Shown here piece after piece: positions 42,508 through 50,431 of a stretch of DNA of 64,000 bases. The notes beneath the pieces are model-generated. The model was given only the letters and a program-made list of their open reading frames with translations, did not search any database and was not told the origin of the DNA. Within the stretch, counting starts at the first letter, position 1. Every line of letters starts with the position of its first letter. The DNA is from Verrucomicrobia bacterium LP2A (GTDB lineage: Bacteria; Verrucomicrobiota; Verrucomicrobiia; Methylacidiphilales; Methylacidiphilaceae), in assembly GCA_000526255.1 (NCBI GenBank), contig JAFS01000001.1:372001-436000 (forward strand), in the 5' to 3' direction. The position numbers and the translations under genes were made by a program.

Positions 42508-43908
42508 ATGATTCCCGCACGAAAGACGCAGATTCCGGGACCCCGCTCCTCGGAGCTTTGCCGCCGGCTGCAGCGGTGGGAGTCCCGGAACGTGACCTTC
42601 CTTTCAGCGGACTTTCCCATCTTTTGGGAGCGCGCGGAAGGGGTGAACATCTGGGACGTCGACGGAAACCGCTACATCGACCTGACGGCGGGATTCGGCG
42701 TGGCGGCCCTGGGATACTCCGTTCCCAGGGTCGCCGTCGCTGGCGCGGAGCAACTGGAGCGGCTTCCTCTCGGCTTGGGGGACGTTCATCCCTCCGCAGC
42801 AAAGGCGAAGCTTTTGGAGGCGCTTTCCCGGCTGACCTTCGAGGCTTGGGGTAGGGGGGAGGCCAAGTCGATTCTCGGCTGCTCGGGCAGCGATGCCGTG
42901 GAAGCGGCGATGAAGACCGCATGCCTGGCGACGGGTCGCCCGCATCTGATCGCTTTCCAGGGGAGCTATCATGGGCTGGCCTACGGGGCGATGGAGGCGA
43001 CCGAGCTGGGCGATTTTCGCAAGCCTTTCTTGGAGCAGATGGCCGGGCGGGTCCGCTTCTTGCCCTTCCCGAACTGCTGGCGGTGTCCCTGGGGCAAGGG
43101 CGGGCGTCCTTCGTCGGAATGCGATCCGGGTTGCCGTTCCGCTCTGGCCGGCGAGCTGAAGGCGGCCTTCTCGAGCCGGTCCATAGGAGCCATTCTCGTC
43201 GAGCCGATGCTCGGACGGGGAGGCATGGTCCCGCCCCCCGATTGGTTTTTGCCGCTCCTTCGCGAGGTGGCGGACGAGGAGGGAGCTCTTCTGATTCTCG
43301 ATGAGATCTTTACCGGATTTTTTCGAACCGGGCCACGGTTCGCCTGCGAACGATGGAAGGTGGTGCCCGATCTGCTCTGCGTGGGGAAGCCGCTTGGAGG
43401 CGGCTTCCCGATATCGGCCTGCATCGGCCCAAGGAAAGTGATGGACGCGTGGCCGGAATCGGATGGAGAGGCGCTTCACACGAGTACTTTCCTCGGAAGT
43501 CCTCTCGGCTGCCGAATGGCCTGCGCTTTTTTGGAGGAGATCGAGGAGAGGCGGCCGGGGTTGGCCGTGGAAGAAAAAGGTGGACGGCTACTGGCCGGGC
43601 TGCGCGATCTGACCTTTCCGGAGTCGCCCCTGCGGAACGCGCGTGGGTCCGGGCTCTTCGTGGGTGTGGAGGTGATGGGCGAAGGGGGTAGGCCGAGTGC
43701 CGCTTTAGCCGGAAGGCTGATCACCGCGTTGTTGCAAGCGGGCGTGATTCTGCTGGCAGGCGGCCCCGATCGTCATGTGCTCTCCTTTACTCCCCCGCTG
43801 GTCATAACCTGGGAGGATCTGGACTGGTCGCTCACGGCCCTTCGCGCCATCCTGGGGCGGCTGGCCGCTCAGCCGGGCTCCTTGCCGCGGTCCATGTCGA
43901 AGCTGTAG
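42508..43908 (+). CDS. Class III PLP aminotransferase (ornithine/GABA type)
   Basis: 466 residues. DVDGNRYIDLTAGFGVAALG, CSGSDAVEAAMKTA, FQGSYHGLAYGAM, the cofactor Asp in ILDEIFTGFFRTG, and Schiff-base Lys294 in CVGKPLGGGFPIS are visible. Between them lies a cysteine cluster (Cys190, 193, 205, 209) of the YRCPFG type also seen in archaeal-like members. The exact substrate (acetylornithine, GABA, 2-aminoadipate or similar) cannot be fixed. It is divergent from pdhA; the 3' end overlaps the Dabb gene by 40 bases on the other strand. Confidence 0.85.
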   Translation: MIPARKTQIPGPRSSELCRRLQRWESRNVTFLSADFPIFWERAEGVNIWDVDGNRYIDLTAGFGVAALGYSVPRVAVAGAEQLERLPLGLGDVHPSAAKAKLLEALSRLTFEAWGRGEAKSILGCSGSDAVEAAMKTACLATGRPHLIAFQGSYHGLAYGAMEATELGDFRKPFLEQMAGRVRFLPFPNCWRCPWGKGGRPSSECDPGCRSALAGELKAAFSSRSIGAILVEPMLGRGGMVPPPDWFLPLLREVADEEGALLILDEIFTGFFRTGPRFACERWKVVPDLLCVGKPLGGGFPISACIGPRKVMDAWPESDGEALHTSTFLGSPLGCRMACAFLEEIEERRPGLAVEEKGGRLLAGLRDLTFPESPLRNARGSGLFVGVEVMGEGGRPSAALAGRLITALLQAGVILLAGGPDRHVLSFTPPLVITWEDLDWSLTALRAILGRLAAQPGSLPRSMSKL

Positions 43909-44180
43909 CGAACGACCCGCTTAGCATGTGCATCGAGAATCTGCCTTTCGAACTGATAGTAGATCGCGTTGCGCTGCACGAATGCGAGCTTCTCGAGCGA
44001 GTCGATGTCGAAGGAGAGGAAAAGGGAGAAGGGATCGGCGGAATCGAGGTTTCGGCCTACGCGCAGGTTGTGAATGTCCGGAAGCTTAAGCAGCAGGATC
44101 CGAATCTCGATCAAGAGCTGGTCTTGCTGGGCCGAAGAAGTGGAAGGGAGCGTTTCCAGAAAGCAGATGTGATGAATCAT
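43869..44180 (-). CDS. Dabb (stress-responsive alpha/beta barrel) domain protein
   Basis: 103-residue ferredoxin-like barrel protein. It starts MIHHICFLETLP in the manner of the family (hydrophobic strand straight after the start), then SSAQQDQLLIEIRILLLKLPDIHNLRVGRNL and the closing strand LFLSFDIDSLEKLAF. Function unknown; family members are small dimeric proteins. An upstream ATG at 44225 would add a 15-residue tail. Its 3' end overlaps the aminotransferase gene. Confidence 0.8.
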   Translation of the reverse strand: MIHHICFLETLPSTSSAQQDQLLIEIRILLLKLPDIHNLRVGRNLDSADPFSLFLSFDIDSLEKLAFVQRNAIYYQFERQILDAHAKRVVRYSFDMDRGKEPG

Positions 44181-44270
44181 GACAGACTTGGTTATCGGTG
44201 GCGCCGCAAGGATCGAATGGTCCACTAAGCATAGCGGAAGCGCAAAGGTAAATTTCCTCGACAGGGGCGC

Positions 44271-44975
44271 ATGGCGGCAGCAAAGCTTTCCTTGATGTTT
44301 CGTAAGCTCTTAAAAAGAGTGGAGCCAGCGAAAACTTCATCCGGTACTGGTCGTTCCGAGAAGTCCTCGCCGATCGAGAGTGCCCCTCCTTGCCAGAAGC
44401 CTTCCCCGGCCCGGCCTTTGCCTGCGTCCACGCCATCGCCTCTTCCCTCCTCGCCGGCGGCAGCGGAGGAGGGGATCGAAGCGGCGGGAACGAGCTCCGA
44501 GTTGCTTGCGATCGGCGCCGGCCGGGTCGTTGCGTCGACCCCCGCTCTACCGGAACCGTCGAAACGCGTCCAAGAGGCGAGCTTCCTCGGGACCGGGGTG
44601 CAGCTACGGGGAGCGCTTGCCTTTTCTGGCGGGCTTGTCCTCAACTGCGGCTTTTTGGGGACAGTTTACGCCCCGGAGGGGATCGTTCGGATCGGTTCCG
44701 AAGCGGACGTGCGGGCGGACATCAAAGCGATGGACCTGCAGGTGGAAGGGAAGGTCCGAGGCAACCTTTCGGTCCGAAATTCGCTTGAATTGCGGAACGG
44801 TGCGGACGTGCAAGGGAGCATTCGATGCCTGCGCTTGCAGATCGCCGAAGAGGCCCTCTTTCGAGGCCCGTGCGAATGCTTCCGTCCGGAACCGAACCAG
44901 CCGGAGAAGATATTCCGTTGGCCGGATCTGTACGGCTTCTTTACGACCGCGCGGGTAGCCTCGGTGCGGATCTGA
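44271..44975 (+). CDS. Bactofilin-like cytoskeletal protein
   Basis: About 234 residues. A disordered Pro/Ser-rich N-terminal third (to about 100) is followed by a bactofilin right-handed beta-helix core (about 105-205; GTGVQLRGALAFSGGLVLNCGFLGTVYAPEGIVRIGSEADVRADIKAMDLQVEGKVRGNLSVRNSL is the repeat-bearing part). Bactofilins polymerise without nucleotide and organise the cell envelope. A later ATG at 44295 is also possible. It is divergent from the Dabb gene. Confidence 0.8.
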   Translation: MAAAKLSLMFRKLLKRVEPAKTSSGTGRSEKSSPIESAPPCQKPSPARPLPASTPSPLPSSPAAAEEGIEAAGTSSELLAIGAGRVVASTPALPEPSKRVQEASFLGTGVQLRGALAFSGGLVLNCGFLGTVYAPEGIVRIGSEADVRADIKAMDLQVEGKVRGNLSVRNSLELRNGADVQGSIRCLRLQIAEEALFRGPCECFRPEPNQPEKIFRWPDLYGFFTTARVASVRI

Positions 44976-45010
44976 ATCGGGGAAACGGGCCGCAAGACCG
45001 CGAAAGCGCC

Positions 45011-45901
45011 TCAACGAGGCCGCGCGCAAAGAGGGCGTCCGACGATCTCCTCCAGCACGGTGAGCGGGGATAGCTCGGGCCGCCGCAGGGCCGCCCGCGG
45101 CAGGTGAAAGGTCTGTTCGAGCAAATACTGGCCGGAATCCACCGCATGCAGCGCCTGGTCGGTAAAGCACATCCAGGTTGTCTGTGGAGGAAAAGCAAAC
45201 GGCTCCTGCGGACTCTGCCGCTGATATTCGCTATCGAGCTTGCCCTGATCGTGGAGGCCGAGCATGTAGTGGTCGTAGAGGCTGCGGTATCCCTTGGTGA
45301 CTCCGGTCAGGGAGAGCAGGAAGCGGGAGGCGGGAATCGGGGAAGCGACGCGGGAGGCAAACCGCTGGGCGTACTCCCGAAAACCTTCTCCAATTCGCCA
45401 GCAGCGCGGCTTGCCCTCCGGGTTGACATTGCTGAAAACCCGCAGGATCCGCCGTCCCCCCGTCGGGCGGGAAGGGAAGGCGTCGACATGAAGCCGGGTG
45501 TCATCCTTTCGGTAGGAGGAGGATCTGCCCGCGATCTCGATCGGCCGAAAACTCGTCCTCGCCTGCATCAGAGAGGCGGCATAGGTCGGGAAGAGGTTCA
45601 GCAGAAGCTCGCGGGTGCTGTCCGCGTAGCGGCGGAGCATTTGCGAAAGGGCGGCCTTCTCCGTTTCGCTCCCGCTGACTCCCCAGATCTTGCCGGTTTC
45701 CCGCTCAAAGCCGATGTTCTTCGCCCCGCCCGAGCTCCATGTGGGCCGAAGAAACGCCTCTTCCTCCGGCAAGAGGGCGAAGGCGAGGTGGGGAAAGTAG
45801 AGGACCCGCCCCTCTTCCAGGTTGTCGATCGCCCGATCCTGTGCCTCCGCAGGAACGGCCTGCGTCCAGGAGTCTCCGGGCAGCTCGATGATCGAGTTCA
45901 T
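45011..45901 (-). CDS. Kdo hydroxylase family protein (KdoO-like)
   Basis: 296-residue Fe(II)/2-oxoglutarate-dependent oxygenase acting on 3-deoxy-D-manno-octulosonic acid of lipopolysaccharide (Pfam Kdo_hydroxylase). Conserved block DDTRLHVDAFPSRPTGGRRILRVFSNVNP contains the metal-binding H-x-D (His138, Asp140); a later His is in QALHAVDSGQ. Hydroxylated Kdo is more resistant to acid hydrolysis, so the gene fits an acidophile; that link is an inference. It is 39 bases downstream of the 67-residue gene on the same strand. Confidence 0.85.
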   Translation of the reverse strand: MNSIIELPGDSWTQAVPAEAQDRAIDNLEEGRVLYFPHLAFALLPEEEAFLRPTWSSGGAKNIGFERETGKIWGVSGSETEKAALSQMLRRYADSTRELLLNLFPTYAASLMQARTSFRPIEIAGRSSSYRKDDTRLHVDAFPSRPTGGRRILRVFSNVNPEGKPRCWRIGEGFREYAQRFASRVASPIPASRFLLSLTGVTKGYRSLYDHYMLGLHDQGKLDSEYQRQSPQEPFAFPPQTTWMCFTDQALHAVDSGQYLLEQTFHLPRAALRRPELSPLTVLEEIVGRPLCARPR

Positions 45902-45940
45902 GGTCCCATCAAGAGCGATTCACGGAAAAGATCCGGGCAG

Positions 45941-46144
45941 CTACCGGCTCTTTTTGAGGATCGGCAAGCCCGTCCGATCGCTCTCGGAGACGATGTAGCC
46001 CTTCGGAAGGGCGTCGATCGCTCCCTCACGCGGCTGGCCGGAGAAGAAATAGAGAGTCACTTTATGGCCGTTGCGCAGGGTCTGCTCGCGGGCATGCAGA
46101 TAATAGGTTTTTCCGGACTTTTTGCTAACGACATGGAACGGCAT
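45941..46144 (-). CDS. Conserved small protein, unknown function
   Basis: 67 residues, basic, no signal peptide: FHVVSKKSGKTYYLHARE, LRNGHKVTLYFFSGQ, GAIDALPKGYIVSESDRTG, ending PILKKSR. The start is supported by GGAGGAAG 5 bases ahead of the ATG. A predicted small beta fold with a Lys-rich end could bind nucleic acid. I believe similar short proteins occur in other bacteria, but I cannot name the family. It follows the L28 gene by 47 bases. Confidence 0.7.
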   Translation of the reverse strand: MPFHVVSKKSGKTYYLHAREQTLRNGHKVTLYFFSGQPREGAIDALPKGYIVSESDRTGLPILKKSR

Positions 46145-46174
46145 CGATCTTCCTCCTCTGCATTATCCCCTTAT

Positions 46175-46200
46175 TCGCTTACTGTAGTCGCTTACTGTAG
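46175..46200. repeat. 13-bp tandem duplication at the rpmB stop codon
   Basis: TCGCTTACTGTAG occurs twice head to tail (46175-46187 and 46188-46200). The second unit includes the stop codon and last codon of L28. It is probably a simple slippage duplication. Confidence 0.85.
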
Positions 46201-46458
46201 AATTCCCGCTTCCCGAAGGGTCGCATAGGCTCCCTTCTTGCTCAGCGTCTTGAGCCCTCGGGCCGAAAGCCGCAAGGAAACCCATCGACCGAGCTCCGGG
46301 ACAAAAAGCTTCTTTCTCCGCAGGTTGGGGAAAAAGGTTCGGGGCGTGTTTGCGGTCACGTGGGTACCGATGCCCCCTTGCTTCTTCGGCTTACCCTTGC
46401 GCCGGATCGCGCGACCGCGAGCCGGACGCTGACCGAGAATACAACATTGGCGAGCCAT
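46192..46458 (-). CDS. rpmB: 50S ribosomal protein L28
   Basis: 88 residues. MARQCCILGQRPARGRAI, then THVTANTPRTFFPNLRRKKLFVPELGRWVSLRLSARGLKTL is the L28 core. The N-terminus has two adjacent cysteines (CC) where zinc-binding L28 has a spaced pair. It starts 14 bases after S18 ends. Confidence 0.95.
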   Translation of the reverse strand: MARQCCILGQRPARGRAIRRKGKPKKQGGIGTHVTANTPRTFFPNLRRKKLFVPELGRWVSLRLSARGLKTLSKKGAYATLREAGILQ

Positions 46459-46472
46459 GGAACCTTTCTCAG

Positions 46473-46700
46473 CTACTTTAGGAGCAGCACGTTACGTGCT
46501 CTTTTAATTTCCTGCGTTAACTTTCTATGAAGCTTAGCAGGCATCCCCGTGATCCGTCTAGGAAGAATGCGCCCGCTTTCCGTCGTGAACTTGCGCAGGA
46601 GATCGGTGTTGCGAAAGTCGATGGCTTCCGCATTGATGTCGACCCTTCGTCGGCTTTCCGTGCTCGAACGACGGCTGCGGCCTTTTCTCTTTTTTTTCAT
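46473..46700 (-). CDS. rpsR: 30S ribosomal protein S18
   Basis: 75 residues. Basic start [13 protein letters not shown], then [43 protein letters not shown], the S18 signature. The frame is open upstream to 46943 but without homology. Clustered with rpmB rather than with rpsF/rplI as in many bacteria. Confidence 0.95.
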   Translation of the reverse strand: MKKKRKGRSRRSSTESRRRVDINAEAIDFRNTDLLRKFTTESGRILPRRITGMPAKLHRKLTQEIKRARNVLLLK

Positions 46701-46735
46701 TGCATCTATTCCAACCTTTGACCCAACCTTTTGCT

Positions 46736-47416
46736 TCAGTCTCCGGGAGACTCTCGTTCCTCGGACGATTCTTCCTCTTCCTCGCTCCCGGCTTCCGCGC
46801 CCTCGCCGAACTGAGGAACCGATTCCCACCGGCGCTCGAACCGGCTCTGCATCTCTACATGGCGCTGACATTCCACGCTGAAGCGCGCGTGGGGGACCGC
46901 CTCCAGCCGTTGCAGCGGGATCGGTTTGCCCGACATTTCGCAAACCCCGTAGCTTCCCGTTTGAATCCGCTTGATGGCTTCCTCGACCTCGTAGAGTGCA
47001 TCTTGTTCTTGCGAAAGCAAGCTCAAGGCAAAATCCTTATCGTAAGCCTCGGTTCCCGCATCCGCTTGATGCATTCCGAATCCGCTCGCTTCGCTGCCTT
47101 CCGGACGAACGCGCAGGGAGTCCTGAGCGATGCCCTGCATCTGCTCGAGAATGTCGTCGCGCAACTCGACGAGCCTCTGTTTCTGCTTTTCCAGGAAAGC
47201 CTGTCGGCGCTTCGGCAGAAGATCCGCCAAGGTGAGCGCCGCCCGCGCCTCAAGAGCTTCTTTTTTTGCTTCGCCTCCAGCAAGCGGCCCCTCAGGGCCG
47301 GTTTTCTTGGCGTTCACCTTCTTTGCGGAGGAGGCGGTCGTGGGCGACCCTGCGCTCGTTTCTTCGAGCTTCCCCGTCGTCTCCTTCGAGCTCTTCCTGC
47401 TGCTTTTCCCAGGCAT
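46736..47416 (-). CDS. DksA/TraR-family protein with incomplete zinc site
   Basis: 226 residues. A Lys/Ser/Thr-rich N-terminal tail (1-60), a helical coiled-coil part (62-150), the DksA-type segment [34 protein letters not shown], and an acidic tail (E-rich, 205-226). The four-cysteine zinc site keeps Cys159 and Cys183 but has Ser162 and Ser180 at the other two places, so it probably does not bind zinc in the normal way. Family members bind RNA polymerase through the secondary channel. It is 35 bases upstream of S18 on the same strand. Confidence 0.85.
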   Translation of the reverse strand: MPGKSSRKSSKETTGKLEETSAGSPTTASSAKKVNAKKTGPEGPLAGGEAKKEALEARAALTLADLLPKRRQAFLEKQKQRLVELRDDILEQMQGIAQDSLRVRPEGSEASGFGMHQADAGTEAYDKDFALSLLSQEQDALYEVEEAIKRIQTGSYGVCEMSGKPIPLQRLEAVPHARFSVECQRHVEMQSRFERRWESVPQFGEGAEAGSEEEEESSEERESPGD

Positions 47417-47676
47417 AGCGCCGGACAATATGCGAAGGAGTGCTGTCTTTGCCAAGGACTTTTTCCTGAATCCAGGTCTTGCCGCGCTTTTTCTCGCCCC
47501 GCTGCAGAGGGGCCTGAAGGGGTGGGGACTTGTTGTCCCCCGGACTCCGGTAAATTCTGTCAGCAGGCGGCGTGGCAAGAAGCTGCCCGTGCTCCCTTCT
47601 CATGGGGTGTACCGGGCTCGAAGCCTGCGGCCTCGTTTTCCTGGGATGGAGGATCTCAAACGAGTATCTTGACCCG

Positions 47677-50424
47677 ATGCGTCCGGAGCGGATCTTTCTC
47701 GGGTGGGACCGGCCTCTTGCCGCGCAGGCGGCCGAATGGCTTTTCGAAAGATGCGAAAGAGGTCTCTGCCCCGATCTGTCCCGCTGGCTCGTGATCGTTC
47801 CCACGCGGGAGTCGGGAAGGATTCTGAGGGGGGCGCTCCGATCGGGCAGACCAGAAGGATTTCTCGCTCCCCGCGTTGTGACTCCCATGGAGGTCTACGA
47901 GCGGAGCCGAGGCGTTTCCGAAAAGTGGGCCGGTCCAACGGCGCGGCTTTGGGCGTGGACGCAACTGCTTCTTTCGGAGCAGGGCGCGGATTGTTCTCTC
48001 TTTGCCGGCGAGCCTGCGGAGAGGAATTTTGCCTGGGCCCTGGGCCTCTCCCGAAGCCTCTGCGAGGCGCAGGACCTCCTTTCCGAAGGAGGTTTGACCT
48101 TTTCCACCGCCCGGGAGGCGGCTGGGCATTTCGAACCGGAACTTTGGCTCCGATTGGCGCAATGGGAGGAGCGGTATCGAGCGATTTTGGCCGGCGCGGG
48201 CTTGCGGGATCCCATGGAAGGCCGACTCGAAGCTCTCGATAAGGCCTCCACGGATTTCGAAGGCGATTCGGTGGCTCTCGTCGGCTGCCCCGATCCTCAT
48301 CCGCTAGCGCTACGCCTGCTTCGAACGGCCCTGCCTGATCGGGACTGCTCGGTGTTGATCCATGCTCCCGAAGCGGTCTCCGGCGGTTTCGACGCATGGG
48401 GCGAGCCCGATCCAGCCTTTTGGCAGAGCAGGTGCTTGCCGTTCCTGCCCGCCACCCGGATCTATGCGGAGGAGGGAGAGGTTGCCCGCCGAACGGCGGA
48501 TCTGGTGGCGGCGAATCAGTTCCGGGAGGCGGTCACGATCGGCGTCTGCGACTCCCGACTGCTTCCCTATCTGCGCCTCTCTCTGGAGGAGAGGGGGATT
48601 CCCGCGTTCGATCCGGGTGGAGCTCCCGCGCACGGGTCGGGCTGGCCCTCGCTCCTCGCCGATCTCCGCGAGCTCCTGCGGGAGAAGAGCATCGGTCCGT
48701 TTCGCCGGCTGCTTTGCCACCCTGCGGCGGCGGCCTGGCTGGGCCTCCCGGAAGACGGATCTCGCCGCCGGGTCCTGCTCGAAAGGCTTGACCGGGCTGC
48801 ATCCTGGACGCTGGCGAAGGATTTCGAGTCGGCGGCGCGGCGGGAACCGGCCCTCGCGCCTTTTGCCGAGAAGGCAAAACGATTTCTCTCCGAGGCGAGG
48901 GAGCAGCCTCTTGCCACGATCCGCGTTCTTTTCGAAGAGCTCTTCCGCCGGCAAGGCGGCGGAGATGGTCTCCGCGCCCTTTCGGACGAGCTGGCGTCTG
49001 CGTTGGAGGAGATGGAGGCTTTCGGCGCTTCGTCAACGCGGCCCTTGGATGCTGCGGAAGCCCTCGATCTTCTGGCCAACCGGCTCGCTAGACAATCGCT
49101 TCCCGAAGAGCGTCCCGAAGAGGCGGTCGAGATCCGGGGTTGGCTCGAGCTTCTCTGGGATGATGCGCCCCACCTCGTTCTGGCCGGTTTTCAAGAAGGC
49201 TCGGTTCCCGAATCGGTCGCCCATGACTTTTTGCTCCCGGCCACTCTGCGGGAGCGGCTCGGCCTGCGGACCAATGCCCAGAGGGAGGCGAGGGATTCCT
49301 ATCTCTTCGAGGCGCTCGTTGAGCAACGGAGAGGACGGGGCAGGGTCGATCTCCTGGCCTGCCGCTTCAGCCGGGAGGGGGAGCCTCTTTTCCCTTCCCG
49401 GCTTCTCTTCCGCTGTTCGCCCTTGGAGCTGCCCGGCCGCGTGCGGCGCATGCTGGAGGCGCGCGATTCGCCACTGCGTCGCCAGCCTGCGGCGAAGGAC
49501 TCGTTTCGGCTGCAGATCGGCCCATTGCGCTGGGAGGGAGAGAAGAGGCTCTCGATCACAGCCTTACGGGATTACCTGGCTTGTCCCTTCTTCTTCTTCC
49601 TCCGTCGCGTCAGGAGATGGGAAGCGGTCGAGGGGCCGCCCGAGGAGCTCGACGCGCGGGAGTTCGGCGCCCTGCTCCACGACGTCCTGTCCGATTTCGG
49701 ACGGGAGGAGGCCATGAAGCGGTGCGATCGGAGCGAGAAGATCGAGGAGCGCTTGCACACCCTTTTCTCCCGCCGCCTGCGACAGCGCTTTCCCGAAGGA
49801 TTGCCCCCGGCTGTCGCGCTTCAGGCCAGGGCTCTCGAGGGAAGGTTGTCGGGATTCGCGCGTGCTCAGGCCGACGAGGTGAGGCGAGGGTGGACGACGA
49901 TCTCGGTCGAGGAGGGGATTTCGTCTTCGATCGGAGGTTGGGAGATCGAGGGAAGGATCGATCGGGTCGATCGAGATGCGGAGGGGAGAGTGCGCATTCT
50001 CGACTTCAAGAGCGCGGAGCGAGCCCCGAACCCGCGGCCTGCCCATCTGCGCGCGGCCACCGGCAGCGACGGCCCTGCGCCGGCCCTCTTTGATTGGCGG
50101 GGAAAGCGGTTTCGGTGGAGAGATTTGCAGCTCCCCCTCTACGCCGCGGCCTGGCGCCGTAAGAATCCCGCGTTTTCCAATCTCGAGGTCGCCTACTTCG
50201 CCCTCCCGAAGCATCGGGCGGAGGCGGGCATACAGGCATGGAAGGAGTGGAGCCAAGAGCTGGAAACGGAAGCGGAGTCGTGCGCCGCGCGGATTGTGCA
50301 GGCCATCGAGGAAGGGCTCTTCTGGCCGCCTGCGGATGCGCCCGAGTGGGAGCGGGAGCCATGGCAAAGCTGGTTTGACGGTCGTCCTGGAGAGATCGTC
50401 TCCCCGCTCCTTGCGTCCAGCTAG
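47677..50424 (+). CDS. addB: AddB-like PD-(D/E)XK nuclease subunit
   Basis: 915-residue partner of the helicase-nuclease that resects DNA double-strand breaks for RecA. The N-terminal inactive helicase-like region begins with RWLVIVPTRESGRILRGAL. The C-terminal nuclease (about 620-900) has ITALRDYLACPFFFFLRRVRRWE, IEGRIDRVDR and the catalytic DFKSAE. ATG 47677 was chosen because homology begins there; an extension to 47572 is open. The next gene starts 7 bases after it, as expected for addB-addA. Confidence 0.88.
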   Translation: MRPERIFLGWDRPLAAQAAEWLFERCERGLCPDLSRWLVIVPTRESGRILRGALRSGRPEGFLAPRVVTPMEVYERSRGVSEKWAGPTARLWAWTQLLLSEQGADCSLFAGEPAERNFAWALGLSRSLCEAQDLLSEGGLTFSTAREAAGHFEPELWLRLAQWEERYRAILAGAGLRDPMEGRLEALDKASTDFEGDSVALVGCPDPHPLALRLLRTALPDRDCSVLIHAPEAVSGGFDAWGEPDPAFWQSRCLPFLPATRIYAEEGEVARRTADLVAANQFREAVTIGVCDSRLLPYLRLSLEERGIPAFDPGGAPAHGSGWPSLLADLRELLREKSIGPFRRLLCHPAAAAWLGLPEDGSRRRVLLERLDRAASWTLAKDFESAARREPALAPFAEKAKRFLSEAREQPLATIRVLFEELFRRQGGGDGLRALSDELASALEEMEAFGASSTRPLDAAEALDLLANRLARQSLPEERPEEAVEIRGWLELLWDDAPHLVLAGFQEGSVPESVAHDFLLPATLRERLGLRTNAQREARDSYLFEALVEQRRGRGRVDLLACRFSREGEPLFPSRLLFRCSPLELPGRVRRMLEARDSPLRRQPAAKDSFRLQIGPLRWEGEKRLSITALRDYLACPFFFFLRRVRRWEAVEGPPEELDAREFGALLHDVLSDFGREEAMKRCDRSEKIEERLHTLFSRRLRQRFPEGLPPAVALQARALEGRLSGFARAQADEVRRGWTTISVEEGISSSIGGWEIEGRIDRVDRDAEGRVRILDFKSAERAPNPRPAHLRAATGSDGPAPALFDWRGKRFRWRDLQLPLYAAAWRRKNPAFSNLEVAYFALPKHRAEAGIQAWKEWSQELETEAESCAARIVQAIEEGLFWPPADAPEWEREPWQSWFDGRPGEIVSPLLASS

Positions 50425-50431
50425 GAAGGAT

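Noticed and set aside
49976-50431. N-terminal extension of the AddA frame into addB
   Set aside because: The ATG at 50432 has an ideal ribosome site and the helicase domain begins right there.
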